A program made the translations under genes and the position numbers. From NCBI RefSeq assembly GCF_022374935.2, contig NZ_CP092430.2:2852001-2916000 (forward strand): a stretch of DNA of 64,000 bases, read 5' to 3'. Positions 8,363-16,032 of the stretch are shown one piece after another. The DNA comes from Mycolicibacter virginiensis. Its GTDB lineage: Bacteria; Actinomycetota; Actinomycetes; Mycobacteriales; Mycobacteriaceae. Within the stretch, counting starts at the first letter, position 1. Each line of letters begins with the position of its first letter. Under the pieces are notes generated by a model that saw nothing but the letters and a program-made list of their open reading frames with translations, searched no databases and was not told the origin of the DNA.

Positions 8363-8686
8363 TTAGACGTTCTGAACTTCCTGCGCGCCAGTGCTATCGA
8401 TGTCCTGCATCCCGTTCACCAGCATTTCCAACTCCGCGAGCACCGCCTGCACCGCAGCGGCAGCAGCATCTACATGCGTCCCGCACCCTTCGATGCAGTT
8501 GCCCAACGCCGTCAGCGTCGTCCCGTAGACCGGGGCGGCGCCGTCCTCTCCCGCGGCCGCCTCGGCGGTCGCAGCAGCGACCTTGCTCCCGGCATCGCGC
8601 CTAGCCGGGATCTGCTGCGCCAACCCATTGAGCTGGGCCAGCACGCCCCTAAACCCCTCCCAGCTATGCACTTCGATGTCACCCAT
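8363..8686 (-). CDS. WXG-like helical protein (operon gene 4)
   Basis: A 107-residue protein with W9-E-G11 at the N-terminus, then two predicted helices, with a Cys pair (CIEGC, near 63-67). The ATG at 8686 overlaps the final base of the upstream stop, indicating coupling. It resembles WXG100-like proteins in size, though the W-x-G is unusually early. Confidence 0.55.
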   Translation of the reverse strand: MGDIEVHSWEGFRGVLAQLNGLAQQIPARRDAGSKVAAATAEAAAGEDGAAPVYGTTLTALGNCIEGCGTHVDAAAAAVQAVLAELEMLVNGMQDIDSTGAQEVQNV

Positions 8687-9066
8687 CAGTTCCCTTTCTC
8701 CATCTCGGCTTGGGCGTCGACCACGATCGCGTTGACCATGGTCACGAACCCCGGTCCGGGGGTGTAGGTGCGGGCCACAGCGTCGTAAACCTCTCCTCGC
8801 TCGACGAGGATGCGGCCTGTCGTGGCCTGCGGCATCCGCTTCACCGGCGCCCGCAGCGCCCGCAGATATTTCTCCATGTCCGTCATCACCGCCGCCAACT
8901 TTTGAGCCACTACCTGCTTTTGAGCCAGCGGCGACGGCTGCCGTGGCGGGAGCTCCAGCTGCACCACCGTGCCTTGCCCGGCGCAAGCCAGGGCACTGCC
9001 GACCGCGTGCATAAATATCTGGTCATCGCGGGTTGCACCCGTGATCGGTGGAATCTTCTGAGCCAT
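8686..9066 (-). CDS. Conserved-looking operon protein, possible ESX-associated chaperone
   Basis: A 126-residue protein, mixed helix and strand, with a central helix (QKQVVAQKLAAVMTDMEKYL). The ATG at 9066 overlaps the TGA of the 702-residue gene (TGATG). An alternative start three bases upstream exists. Nothing identifies a family; it lacks a W-x-G and signal peptide, which would suit a cytoplasmic chaperone. Confidence 0.5.
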   Translation of the reverse strand: MAQKIPPITGATRDDQIFMHAVGSALACAGQGTVVQLELPPRQPSPLAQKQVVAQKLAAVMTDMEKYLRALRAPVKRMPQATTGRILVERGEVYDAVARTYTPGPGFVTMVNAIVVDAQAEMEKGN

Positions 9067-11174
9067 CACTTCACCACCTTCGCGTCCATCGCCGACGGTG
9101 CCGCCGACGGAACGGATTCCTTCAACCCGGTGTCAGTGGCGCCGGCGTTCGCCGGCCCGCCGCCGTTACCTTGCGCCGGCACACCCGGCGTCCCAGCGGA
9201 CGTCACGCCGCTCGGGCTGGCATCGGCCGGCACCCCTGTCTGCGCGGTGCCGCCCGGCACCGGGTAGGACACGCTGGCGGGCGCCTGCCCGGAGACAGGA
9301 CCAGTCGCAGCGCCGCCCTGCGCTGGATCTAACAAGTGGAAATAGCCTGCGCGCGAGCCCATGTCGCGCGGTAGCTGATCCGCCGAGACCACGGTGTACG
9401 CCTCGGTGTCGTAGAACTGGCCGTCGCCGAGCAGCAGATACCTGTGGTCGCCCGCCACCAGGATGTCTCCCGGCTTGGCATCTGACGGCGCCACCTGCTG
9501 GCCTGGGTCCTGTCCGGGTGTCGGCGGCACCAGCCCGGCCTGCGCAGCTGCGTCGGCCAGGCTCAGCGGGTGCGCCGGGTCAGCCGCGGCCAAGAGCTGC
9601 GCCAACTTTGCGGTTCGTGGGTCGGGGAATACCGACTTGTGGCCCTTGACGTCTACCTCGGTGTTCGGCTTCAGCTCCGCAGCAGCGGGTTTCGCGCCGG
9701 ACTTGCCAGCAGCGGCGGGGCCGGTGGCATCCGCGGCGCCAGGAATCGGAGCGGCGGCCTTCTGCTGCACCGCGTCACCGCCGCTGAGTTTCGCTTTCTT
9801 CTCCGCCTTCTCGTCGTCGTCGACGAGCTTCTTACGATCTCCGTCGTCGACGAGCTTCTTGCCCTGCGGGGCGAGCGGGGACCCGCCACCCATCGGTGCG
9901 CCACCACCGTGGCCGAGCGGGGACCCGCCGCCCATCGGGGCGCCGCCCATGTGGGGAACGGTCGGCATCTGCGGCATCGCCTGCTTTCCCAGCTGCGACA
10001 GCAGCCTGTCGATGTCGCTTTGCTTCTCCGGCGTCTTGGCGGCTGGCGGCGCAGCAGGTGCGGCGGGAACCGTCGGCATCGCCGGCTTCGGCATCGGCAC
10101 CGCGACTGGTTTGCGATTGCCGACCAACGCCGCCCCGCCCGGCGCCAGAGGCGGTACGGGACTGTGGCTGAACAGCTGCGAGAGCTTCTCGTTCGAGGCC
10201 TTCATCGTGGTGGTCACCTGCTTCATCGCCGACTCCAGACTGGTGGCCGCGCCAGGGTCGGTCACGGATCCGCCGGCCAGCTGCCGGCGGATGTTGCCGT
10301 TCGTTTTCGTGACCGCTTCGTACCCGTGCTCGGCGGCGTCCGACGCGGCTTTCAATTCCGCCATGATCTTCTCGGTCTGAGACGGCAACTTCGCCATCGC
10401 GGCGAAGTGGCTCTGCAGCTGACTGCGAGCGCGCAGCATGTAGGGTTCACCGCTGCCCTGCAGCTGGCGGTCCAGCTGCGCAAACGTGTCGGCGATGCCC
10501 TTCAGCCAGGCATCCGTCGCGGCTTTGACCTCAGCCGTGTCCAACCTCAGCGGATCCGGCGGGGTCTGGCCCCAGACGGTGCCGCTGGGGCCATCCTTGA
10601 AAGCGAAGACCTTCTTGTTGGCGTCGGCCAGGGCCGTGTCCGCGACCTTCGCAACCTCAGCGGCGGCAGCGGGCAGCATAAAAGTTTTCACGCCATCCGG
10701 TGGCTCCCACTCACCGCAGGTGGAGCTAGAACCGCCGTGGGTGGCATCCCAGGCGGTGCCGGCGGCCATCCCGACCCAGCCGATCGGCCCAGGGATGGTC
10801 CCGACGAGGTTGAGGGCGCCGCCGACGATGTTTCCGCGCTCAAAGTCCTTCACCGCCAGGCTTCCCGCGGCCACGCTGCCCACCACGGGCAGCGCCCGCA
10901 TGCCGAATTTTGCTGCGGCACTGCCTAACAGAACCGGCGCTTTCTTCGAAGCGGCATCTGCCAGTTTGCCGCTGACCTGCCATTGGCTCTTGTACAGGCC
11001 CGGCACCTTTTTCACCCAGTCCGGCGCGGTGTACGGCGGCGGCGGCTTCGTGGCCGTGGCCTTCGCAGCACCGGCGGCGCCATTCACCCCGCCCTTGCCG
11101 CCGGCATCCTTCGGCAGCGGAACCTCTTCGGCGTCGATGATCCGCTCAGAATCGACATGCCTCGGCCCGCTCAC
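9066..11174 (-). CDS. Large 702-residue ESX-substrate-like protein
   Basis: The GTG at 11174 overlaps the TGA of the HTH gene (GTGA). The first 60 residues are polar. Residues about 60-150 are Gly/Ala-rich and hydrophobic (LPVVGSVAAGSLAVKDF...), followed by long helices to about 340. A disordered Pro/Gly/Met region (about 370-500) contains a duplicated GGAPMGGGSPL segment and two KKLVDD segments. The last 200 residues include a small folded stretch (PGDILVAGDHRYLLLGDGQFYD) reminiscent of non-catalytic NlpC-like or EspB/EspK C-terminal regions. It is probably an exported or envelope-associated effector. Function unknown. Confidence 0.6.
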   Translation of the reverse strand: MSGPRHVDSERIIDAEEVPLPKDAGGKGGVNGAAGAAKATATKPPPPYTAPDWVKKVPGLYKSQWQVSGKLADAASKKAPVLLGSAAAKFGMRALPVVGSVAAGSLAVKDFERGNIVGGALNLVGTIPGPIGWVGMAAGTAWDATHGGSSSTCGEWEPPDGVKTFMLPAAAAEVAKVADTALADANKKVFAFKDGPSGTVWGQTPPDPLRLDTAEVKAATDAWLKGIADTFAQLDRQLQGSGEPYMLRARSQLQSHFAAMAKLPSQTEKIMAELKAASDAAEHGYEAVTKTNGNIRRQLAGGSVTDPGAATSLESAMKQVTTTMKASNEKLSQLFSHSPVPPLAPGGAALVGNRKPVAVPMPKPAMPTVPAAPAAPPAAKTPEKQSDIDRLLSQLGKQAMPQMPTVPHMGGAPMGGGSPLGHGGGAPMGGGSPLAPQGKKLVDDGDRKKLVDDDEKAEKKAKLSGGDAVQQKAAAPIPGAADATGPAAAGKSGAKPAAAELKPNTEVDVKGHKSVFPDPRTAKLAQLLAAADPAHPLSLADAAAQAGLVPPTPGQDPGQQVAPSDAKPGDILVAGDHRYLLLGDGQFYDTEAYTVVSADQLPRDMGSRAGYFHLLDPAQGGAATGPVSGQAPASVSYPVPGGTAQTGVPADASPSGVTSAGTPGVPAQGNGGGPANAGATDTGLKESVPSAAPSAMDAKVVK

Positions 11175-11380
11175 CGTCCGACTCCTGCCTCGGCGAACTC
11201 GCCGGCGAACTCGAAGCTGTAACGCCTCACCGTGCTCGTGCTGATTCCCAACTCCGCCGCAATTTCGTCGATCGGCTCGCCAGCCTGTACGCGGCGGGCC
11301 ACCGCCCGACGCCCATCGGTGTCGGGGATCCGATACGCGAAGAACCTGCCTGGGATACCTCGCTGCTTCTCCATGCGCAC
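11171..11380 (-). CDS. Small HTH protein, first gene of the ESX-like operon
   Basis: A 69-residue protein with a clear helix-turn-helix (IDEIAAELGISTSTVRRY, about residues 37-54), like those of resolvases and sigma region 4. It is the first gene of the operon and overlaps the 702-residue gene. It is therefore a candidate autoregulator; a 9-bp perfect palindrome at 11603-11621 and its half site at 11404 are possible operators. A start at 11374 (MEKQ) is equally plausible. Confidence 0.65.
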   Translation of the reverse strand: MRMEKQRGIPGRFFAYRIPDTDGRRAVARRVQAGEPIDEIAAELGISTSTVRRYSFEFAGEFAEAGVGR

Positions 11381-11447
11381 GGTGTAGCACCGATTTCCAT
11401 GCGGCGTGGCACGCGGCGCGGTTTCGAAACACCCCCCTCCGCGGCGC

Positions 11448-11469
11448 CACTGTGACCAGCATCACAGTG
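11448..11469. promoter_or_regulatory. Perfect CRP-type operator (TGTGA-N6-TCACA)
   Basis: CACTGTGA and TCACAGTG, 8-bp perfect inverted repeats separated by CCAGCA, contain the full CRP consensus. The mycobacterial Crp homolog binds the same consensus. The site lies 68-89 bases upstream of the operon's first start codon at 11380 and about 206 bases before the plus-strand gene at 11675. Confidence 0.65.
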
Positions 11470-11602
11470 CAAGTTTCGGACGGCATCCCCGCCCTGCACC
11501 GCGCCCGGCAACCGCGCCGGCATCGGCACCCGATTCGCCGCCCCGCCACGGCGGGCGCACCCGGCACGGCATCCGGCACGGACAGCACCCGTTGCCGGAT
11601 CG

Positions 11603-11621
11603 GTGCCACGCCGCGTGGCAC
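11603..11621. promoter_or_regulatory. 9-bp palindrome, candidate operator
   Basis: GTGCCACGC and GCGTGGCAC flank a single C. The half GCGTGGCAC recurs at 11404-11412, close to the HTH gene start. The symmetrical site and its half-copy bracket the intergenic region 11381-11674, which otherwise holds only the CRP-type site. Confidence 0.4.
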
Positions 11622-11674
11622 GGGGGCGTTGACCGTGCTTGCGGCGCAACAGATTCGGGCGCATCCTCAGCGGC

Positions 11675-11878
11675 ATGACTGCAACTGCTGAGTACATGGA
11701 AATCAGAGACCGGATCGAGACCGTGGCGGCATTGGCAACAGCAGCGGTAAGAGGGGTCGAGGTGCTCGACCTCGACGACGCGGATTCGCTGTCAGATGAG
11801 GTGAAGACCGCGGCTGCCGACGCCGTGTGGAGCGGCCTCTGCGCCGGCATCCAGTCACTGGATCGGCTCGACCGCTGA
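11675..11878 (+). CDS. Small acidic protein, unknown
   Basis: A 67-residue acidic helical protein (MTATAEYMEIRDRIETVAAL...). The start at 11675 is preferred because upstream codons are Arg-rich and lie in the regulatory region. It is divergent from the ESX-like operon. No family recognised. Confidence 0.5.
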   Translation: MTATAEYMEIRDRIETVAALATAAVRGVEVLDLDDADSLSDEVKTAAADAVWSGLCAGIQSLDRLDR

Positions 11879-11977
11879 CCCACCCCCACCGAGCAGCCCC
11901 GGCCGCAGTTGAAAGCGGCTGGGGCTGTTGCGGTGAATGCAGCTGCGAGTGTCGGTGGCGGCGGGGAGGATGAGCAG

Positions 11978-12517
11978 GTGAGCGAATTCTCTTGTAGCTG
12001 CCCGGAGCCTGAGCTGCTTCCCGGCGACCGCTTCCCTTTCATCACCGTCGACGGGCTGCATGCGCTGACCGACACCGAGCACTGGCCGCCAACGCGGCCG
12101 GTGATGATCCGCATCGGCACTGGCGCACCGCGGCTTGCGTACGTGGCCAGCCAGATCGAAACGGTCGAGTTGCACGGCTCCCCGCAGCGCGTCTTGCTGA
12201 TCTCCGACACCGATCCCGCCCTCGTCTCCGGCGACCTGCCCGATCAGCCGCCAACGACGGTCGGCGAACTCATCGCAGCACTGCAGGAAATGGGCCCTGA
12301 TCGCCCCGTGGTGACCCGGGCGCCACATGGAGGGTACGGAACGGTGCGGATCGGCACAGCGACGCTCCAGGAGCGGCGTGGGCACCCGCGCGGTGAAGGG
12401 ATCTATGTGTCGGCCGGAACCAGGGTCGTCGATACGCCGGTCGGCTCGCCGGTCGAAGCGGTGACTTTGTCTTGGGAGGACGATCAGGCGATCGCGGCGC
12501 GGGAGGAGACGCGGTGA
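11978..12517 (+). CDS. Hypothetical protein A of a tandem paralogous pair
   Basis: A 179-residue protein started by a GTG with a good GGGGAGGA ribosome-binding site. The segment TVGELIAALQEMGPDRPVVT (about 108-127) followed by GGYGTV is repeated in altered form in the next gene (TVGELLERLQYIPPETPLLT then GGLTTA), so the two are paralogs. The repeated unit resembles a small module seen in phage and plasmid proteins that describe 'how many percent controlled'; I cannot name it. Its TGA overlaps the GTG of the next gene. Confidence 0.55.
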   Translation: MSEFSCSCPEPELLPGDRFPFITVDGLHALTDTEHWPPTRPVMIRIGTGAPRLAYVASQIETVELHGSPQRVLLISDTDPALVSGDLPDQPPTTVGELIAALQEMGPDRPVVTRAPHGGYGTVRIGTATLQERRGHPRGEGIYVSAGTRVVDTPVGSPVEAVTLSWEDDQAIAAREETR

Positions 12518-12942
12518 GTGACAACGCCAAACACCGCATCGTTGATACCGCCGACATCGCGGGCAAGCTGATCTGGTTCCGCTGCCTCATCCCGGGCGAC
12601 GAAAGCGGGGAAAGCGAGTACTCCACCGAGATCCCCACCGGCCCCGTGAAGACCGTAGGTGAGCTGTTGGAAAGGCTGCAGTACATCCCGCCGGAGACAC
12701 CGCTGCTCACCAGCGGCTACGAAGGCGGCCTGACCACCGCTGGGCTGAGCCTCATCGAGGTCCAGCAGCTCGACCGCCACGGCGATCAGGAATGGCTGGG
12801 TGATCTCGACACCGTGGCTGAAGCGCAGCGGCAGGCGGCGCTGTCCCCCGGCGACTTCGAATTGGCGATCGCCAGCCTGCAGCCGCCGACGCTGGTGGGT
12901 CAGCCGTTTTTCGCTGTGCATCTGTACCGCCCGGGGCGGTGA
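12514..12942 (+). CDS. Hypothetical protein B of a tandem paralogous pair
   Basis: A 142-residue protein whose GTG overlaps the stop of gene A (GTGA). It shares the TVGEL...P..P(L/V)(L/V)T...GG module (about residues 46-72) with gene A, but N- and C-termini differ. Cytoplasmic by appearance. Function unknown. Confidence 0.55.
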   Translation: MSDNAKHRIVDTADIAGKLIWFRCLIPGDESGESEYSTEIPTGPVKTVGELLERLQYIPPETPLLTSGYEGGLTTAGLSLIEVQQLDRHGDQEWLGDLDTVAEAQRQAALSPGDFELAIASLQPPTLVGQPFFAVHLYRPGR

Positions 12943-13006
12943 TGGTCGGCGCCGGCTGTTCTGCCCTAGTCGTGGAGCTATCTGTTACGGCTGACAGGCT
13001 CAGTGA

Positions 13007-13717
13007 ATGACCAATGCCGACCAACCGATTGTGGAGCTCTCAGGTATCCGCGTTCATCCAGCTGACTCCACCGGAAACAACCTCATTGAGTTCCAGGGGG
13101 TTCCTGAGACAACAAAGGCAGTCCGCGTTCCCGAGGACCTCGCGAAGCGCCTTACTGACCTGGCGCTCCACCGAATTGACCTGTCGGCGGCGTGGGAGTT
13201 CCTCGACGAGTTGGATCGCCACCGTCCTGCAACATCCGACGCACCGCCGACGTCCACGGCCACGGCCATCTGGCATTCGGCGCTCAACACGGCGATGAAG
13301 TGTTTCTTGTCCAGCAATGCCCGCCAGAAACTAAGCCCGGACAGTATCTTCGGCGGTACCGGACCCGAACGCGAGACGTTCGATTGGCTTCGGCACCTTC
13401 GCAACAAGAACATCGCGCACGACGACAATGACTGGATGCAGGCCCACCCGATCGCATTTATCGCGCAACTCGGATGCGAGCCGAAGGTCATCGACGTTCG
13501 TTGCGCGGTCCTGCAGATGGCTACTACGTGTGACGAAAACACCGCGAAACTTCGAATGGTGATAGACCGCTCGCTGGTCTGGATCAACGCCGAATACGAC
13601 CTAGAACACCACGCCGTAATCGGTGCACTGCAGTCACGCGATCATCAGTCGCTGCTTGCGCTCCCGGAGTTCAGCGGTGCGTGGCCGAACAACGAGAGTA
13701 TTGGGCGCACACGCTGA
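13007..13717 (+). CDS. Helical protein with HEPN-like RxxxxxH motif
   Basis: A 236-residue protein. Residues 80-200 are helical and carry FDWLRHLRNKNIAHDD, with R132-N...H138 matching the R-x4-6-H pattern of HEPN domains. Many HEPN proteins are RNases in toxin or defence systems, but the same look occurs in non-catalytic HEPN proteins. It stands alone between the paralog pair and the integrase module, with no obvious antitoxin. Confidence 0.5.
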   Translation: MTNADQPIVELSGIRVHPADSTGNNLIEFQGVPETTKAVRVPEDLAKRLTDLALHRIDLSAAWEFLDELDRHRPATSDAPPTSTATAIWHSALNTAMKCFLSSNARQKLSPDSIFGGTGPERETFDWLRHLRNKNIAHDDNDWMQAHPIAFIAQLGCEPKVIDVRCAVLQMATTCDENTAKLRMVIDRSLVWINAEYDLEHHAVIGALQSRDHQSLLALPEFSGAWPNNESIGRTR

Positions 13718-13749
13718 CGCATCGACTGTTGGCCTGAAGGGCAACGCGG

Positions 13750-14025
13750 TTACACCGCCCGCAAACGCGAATCGGCGCCGTCACCGCCGCTGGCTAGGAA
13801 CCGCTGCACTTCGGTGAGTGAGATCAGCCGCCGCCGACCGACTTTCACTCCAGCCAGCTTCCCGTCGCGCAACAGCCCGTAAACCAGCGACCGTGATACC
13901 CGCATCGCCGACGCCGCTTCATCCACCGTCAGCATGACTGGCAGGTCCGCGGCGGGCGGCGTGGCCGGTGCCTGCGATGCGCGCAGCAGCTGCGCCAGCG
14001 CGGCGGCCAAGGCGTCGGTGTCCAT
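13750..14025 (-). CDS. Excisionase-like helix-turn-helix protein
   Basis: A 91-residue protein with a MerR/excisionase-type HTH: MLTVDEAASAMRVSRSLVYGLLRDGKL then VGRRRLISLTEVQRFL. Small proteins of this type act as recombination directionality factors or repressors in actinobacterial elements. It is divergent from the integrase gene, with a perfect palindrome in the shared 114-bp intergenic region. Confidence 0.75.
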   Translation of the reverse strand: MDTDALAAALAQLLRASQAPATPPAADLPVMLTVDEAASAMRVSRSLVYGLLRDGKLAGVKVGRRRLISLTEVQRFLASGGDGADSRLRAV

Positions 14026-14073
14026 GCGGCTACGGTCGCCGTCGCCGGGACCCGGGTCCAGCGAGAACGCGCG

Positions 14074-14094
14074 ACACGCCGAAGTACGGCGTGT
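14074..14094. promoter_or_regulatory. Palindrome between excisionase-like and integrase genes
   Basis: ACACGCCG and CGGCGTGT are perfect 8-bp inverted repeats with a 5-base spacer. It lies between the two divergent start codons (14025 and 14140), so it could be the operator through which the HTH protein controls both genes. Confidence 0.45.
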
Positions 14095-14139
14095 TTCACG
14101 CACTTCCCCGCCCAGCTGTCGCCTGCGGGTGACACGCTG

Positions 14140-15345
14140 ATGCACGTGGCGCGCATCCCCGATTACGTGACTGTGCTGGACCTGCCCAGCGGGCGGCGCT
14201 ATGAGGTGCGCGTCGAGACCACCGGCGCTGATGGCAAACGCAAGCAGTCGCGTCGCCGGTTCCGCAACCTCAAGCAAGCGGTGGACTACCACTCCGGCAT
14301 CACCGCCGACCGCAGTCGCGGCACGCACGTTGCGCCCGCCGACTTGACGGTGCAGCAGGCCGTCGAGGTGTGGCTCGACGGCCAGCGAATCCGGCCGAAA
14401 ACGATGAGCGCCTACATCACCGCGCTCCGTCCCGTAGTCGACCACCTCGGCGACCGGACTGTGCAGAGCATCACCAAAGCCGACATCGAGGCGGTGGTGA
14501 AGGCGCTACAGGCCGGGAAATCGCCGCTGGGCACGTGGCGTGGCGCGACGAAGCTGACCAAGGGCAGGAAGAAGATTCGCGCCGCCTGGTCAGCGAACAG
14601 CGTCAACCCGATGCTCGCCCGGCTCCGATCGATCTTCGAAGACCTTGTGAATCAGGGAATCTTGGTCCGGAACGTCGCCGCCTTGGTCAAGCCGATCCCC
14701 ACAAAACGTCCAGCCCTGAACACGCTCTCCGCCGAGCAGGTGAAGCAGCTGCTGGAGGCCACCGCTGACGACCCGTTCTGGATCGCGTGGGAGCTCGCCT
14801 GCTACGGACTGCGGCGGGGCGAGATTCTGGCACTCGACTGGCCCGCGGTGAACTTCAAAACAAACACGCTCGGCATCACAGCCGCCAGGCTCGCCACCGA
14901 AGGCGGATCCAGCACCGGCTCTCCGAAGACGGAGAGCAGCATCCGCACCCTCCCCATGCCTCCCGACCTCGCTGCGGCGCTACGTCGTGAACGCACCCGG
15001 CAGAAGGCGCTGCGACTGCAGCTCGGGTCAGCTTGGCCGGGCAGCGGAATGGTGGTGGTCGACGGCGTCGGTTCTCCCCCGCACCCCGACACGGTGACGC
15101 ACGCGTGGCGTGACGCTCTGGCCGGCGCAAAACTCCCCCACGTTCGACTGCACGACGCGCGGCATAGCTGCGCGACCCTGATGCACCTGAACGGAGTTCC
15201 GGCGGCCGTGATCGCGGCCTGGCTCGGCCACACCGATGCCCGGTTCACCTTGTCCGTCTATGCGCACTCGAATGACGACGCTCTGGCGTCTGCCGCGACC
15301 ACCATCGGCGGCATCGTCTCCGGCCGCGGCAACACCGCGAAATAG
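14140..15345 (+). CDS. Tyrosine recombinase (integrase) of island 1
   Basis: A 401-residue phage-type integrase. An AP2-like arm-binding region (about 1-60) is followed by a SAM-like core-binding domain (about 68-180) and the catalytic domain from about 190. Catalytic residues visible: R225 (GLRRGE), K263, H338 and R341 (HDARH), H364 (LGH) and the nucleophile Y374. It inserts or excises DNA at a tRNA gene. It ends 191 bases before the 3' end of tRNA-Val(CAC), its likely target. Confidence 0.9.
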   Translation: MHVARIPDYVTVLDLPSGRRYEVRVETTGADGKRKQSRRRFRNLKQAVDYHSGITADRSRGTHVAPADLTVQQAVEVWLDGQRIRPKTMSAYITALRPVVDHLGDRTVQSITKADIEAVVKALQAGKSPLGTWRGATKLTKGRKKIRAAWSANSVNPMLARLRSIFEDLVNQGILVRNVAALVKPIPTKRPALNTLSAEQVKQLLEATADDPFWIAWELACYGLRRGEILALDWPAVNFKTNTLGITAARLATEGGSSTGSPKTESSIRTLPMPPDLAAALRRERTRQKALRLQLGSAWPGSGMVVVDGVGSPPHPDTVTHAWRDALAGAKLPHVRLHDARHSCATLMHLNGVPAAVIAAWLGHTDARFTLSVYAHSNDDALASAATTIGGIVSGRGNTAK

Positions 15346-15502
15346 CCACCGCCTGAACGGAAGGGTGCCACGAACCGTGTCACCTCCGCTGCAGGTGGAT
15401 AACCACCCGACCGATCAAGCTGGCCAGCTCCGGCTCAGATGGATTACAAAGCTGATGTGTCACATTGTGTCAACTTTCGACACGTGGCATGCGCCCAGAA
15501 AC

Positions 15503-15530
15503 GAGAAAAACCACCCGTCACCAGGTGGCT
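15503..15530 (-). terminator. Terminator of tRNA-Val(CAC)
   Basis: On the minus strand a 7-bp stem (AGCCACC with GGTGGTT, one wobble) is followed by TTTTTCT, directly after the tRNA 3' end. The rest of the gap 15346-15536 holds several TGTCA repeats (15378, 15454, 15466) that could be integrase arm sites. Confidence 0.6.
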
Positions 15531-15536
15531 TTCTTG

Positions 15537-15608
15537 TGGTCCCGGCTGGGATCGAACCAGCGACCTTCCGCGTGTGAGGCGGACGCTCTCCCCCTGAGCT
15601 ACGAGACC
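15537..15608 (-). tRNA. tRNA-Val (anticodon CAC)
   Basis: The acceptor GGTCTCG pairs with CGGGACC, and the discriminator is A. The anticodon arm TCCGC-CTCACAC-GCGGA gives CAC. The T arm reads GGTTCGATCCC. CCA is not encoded. A minus-strand promoter is plausible upstream (TTGATA at 15650-15655, TAGTGT at 15625-15630, 19-base spacer). Confidence 0.95.
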
Positions 15609-15700
15609 GGATGAACGAGGACGAACACTAGCACGCCGGACCCGCTAAGTATCAATGCGCAGGCCGCCTTTCAGGCGAATCGCCGTGCTGACATGCGGAG

Positions 15701-15730
15701 TTGTGCTGTCTCACATGTCTCCGCTAATGT
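15701..15730 (+). promoter_or_regulatory. Probable promoter of the tRNA-Gly/Cys/Val cluster
   Basis: TTGTGC and TAATGT are separated by 18 bases, and tRNA-Gly begins 36 bases later. The three plus-strand tRNA genes are 30 and 17 bases apart and are probably one transcript. Confidence 0.4.
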
Positions 15731-15766
15731 TCTGCAGGCACCGGGCGACGATCTCGCCCGAGGCAC

Positions 15767-15839
15767 GCGGATGTAGCGCAGTTGGTAGCGCATCACCTTG
15801 CCAAGGTGAGGGTCGCGGGTTCGAATCCCGTCATCCGCT
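15767..15839 (+). tRNA. tRNA-Gly (anticodon GCC)
   Basis: The acceptor GCGGATG pairs with CATCCGC, and the discriminator is T. The anticodon arm TCACC-TTGCCAA-GGTGA gives GCC. The T arm reads GGTTCGAATCC. Confidence 0.95.
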
Positions 15840-15869
15840 CGAGGGTGTCAAGTGGCATCAACCCCTTGC

Positions 15870-15940
15870 GGTGGAGTGGCCGAGTGGTGAGGCAACGGCC
15901 TGCAAAGCCGTGCACACGGGTTCGATTCCCGTCTCCACCT
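15870..15940 (+). tRNA. tRNA-Cys (anticodon GCA)
   Basis: The acceptor GGTGGAG pairs with CTCCACC. The anticodon arm ACGGC-CTGCAAA-GCCGT gives GCA. The T arm reads GGTTCGATTCC. Confidence 0.95.
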
Positions 15941-15957
15941 CCGTCCCAAGGCTCTAA

Positions 15958-16032
15958 GCGCGGTTAGCTCAGCGGGAGAGCGCTTCCCTGACACGGAAGA
16001 GGTCGCTGGTTCAATCCCAGTACCGCGCACCA
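15958..16032 (+). tRNA. tRNA-Val (anticodon GAC), attachment gene of island 2
   Basis: The acceptor GCGCGGT pairs with ACCGCGC. The anticodon arm CTTCC-CTGACAC-GGAAG gives GAC. The T arm reads GGTTCAATCCC, and CCA is encoded. Its last 27 bases plus one are duplicated at 30112-30139, so the gene was kept intact by the integration of island 2. Confidence 0.95.

Larger units (their letters stand above)
1..15608. mobile_element. Island 1: tRNA-Val(CAC)-associated integrative element, left end outside window
   Basis: The stretch holds only accessory genes (DUF3800, GIY-YIG, WXG-like proteins, small orphans). It ends in an excisionase-like HTH gene and a tyrosine integrase that points at the 3' end of tRNA-Val(CAC), the usual arrangement for tRNA-targeted integrases. 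No second copy of the tRNA 3' end is seen in the window, so the left attachment site and true size are unknown. The boundary is inferred from gene content and integrase position. Confidence 0.6.

Noticed and set aside
1..15345. Type VII secretion core (EccB, EccC, EccD, mycosin) or relaxase in island 1
   Set aside because: I looked for FtsK-like ATPase, membrane channel and relaxase motifs on both strands and found none; they could lie left of the window.
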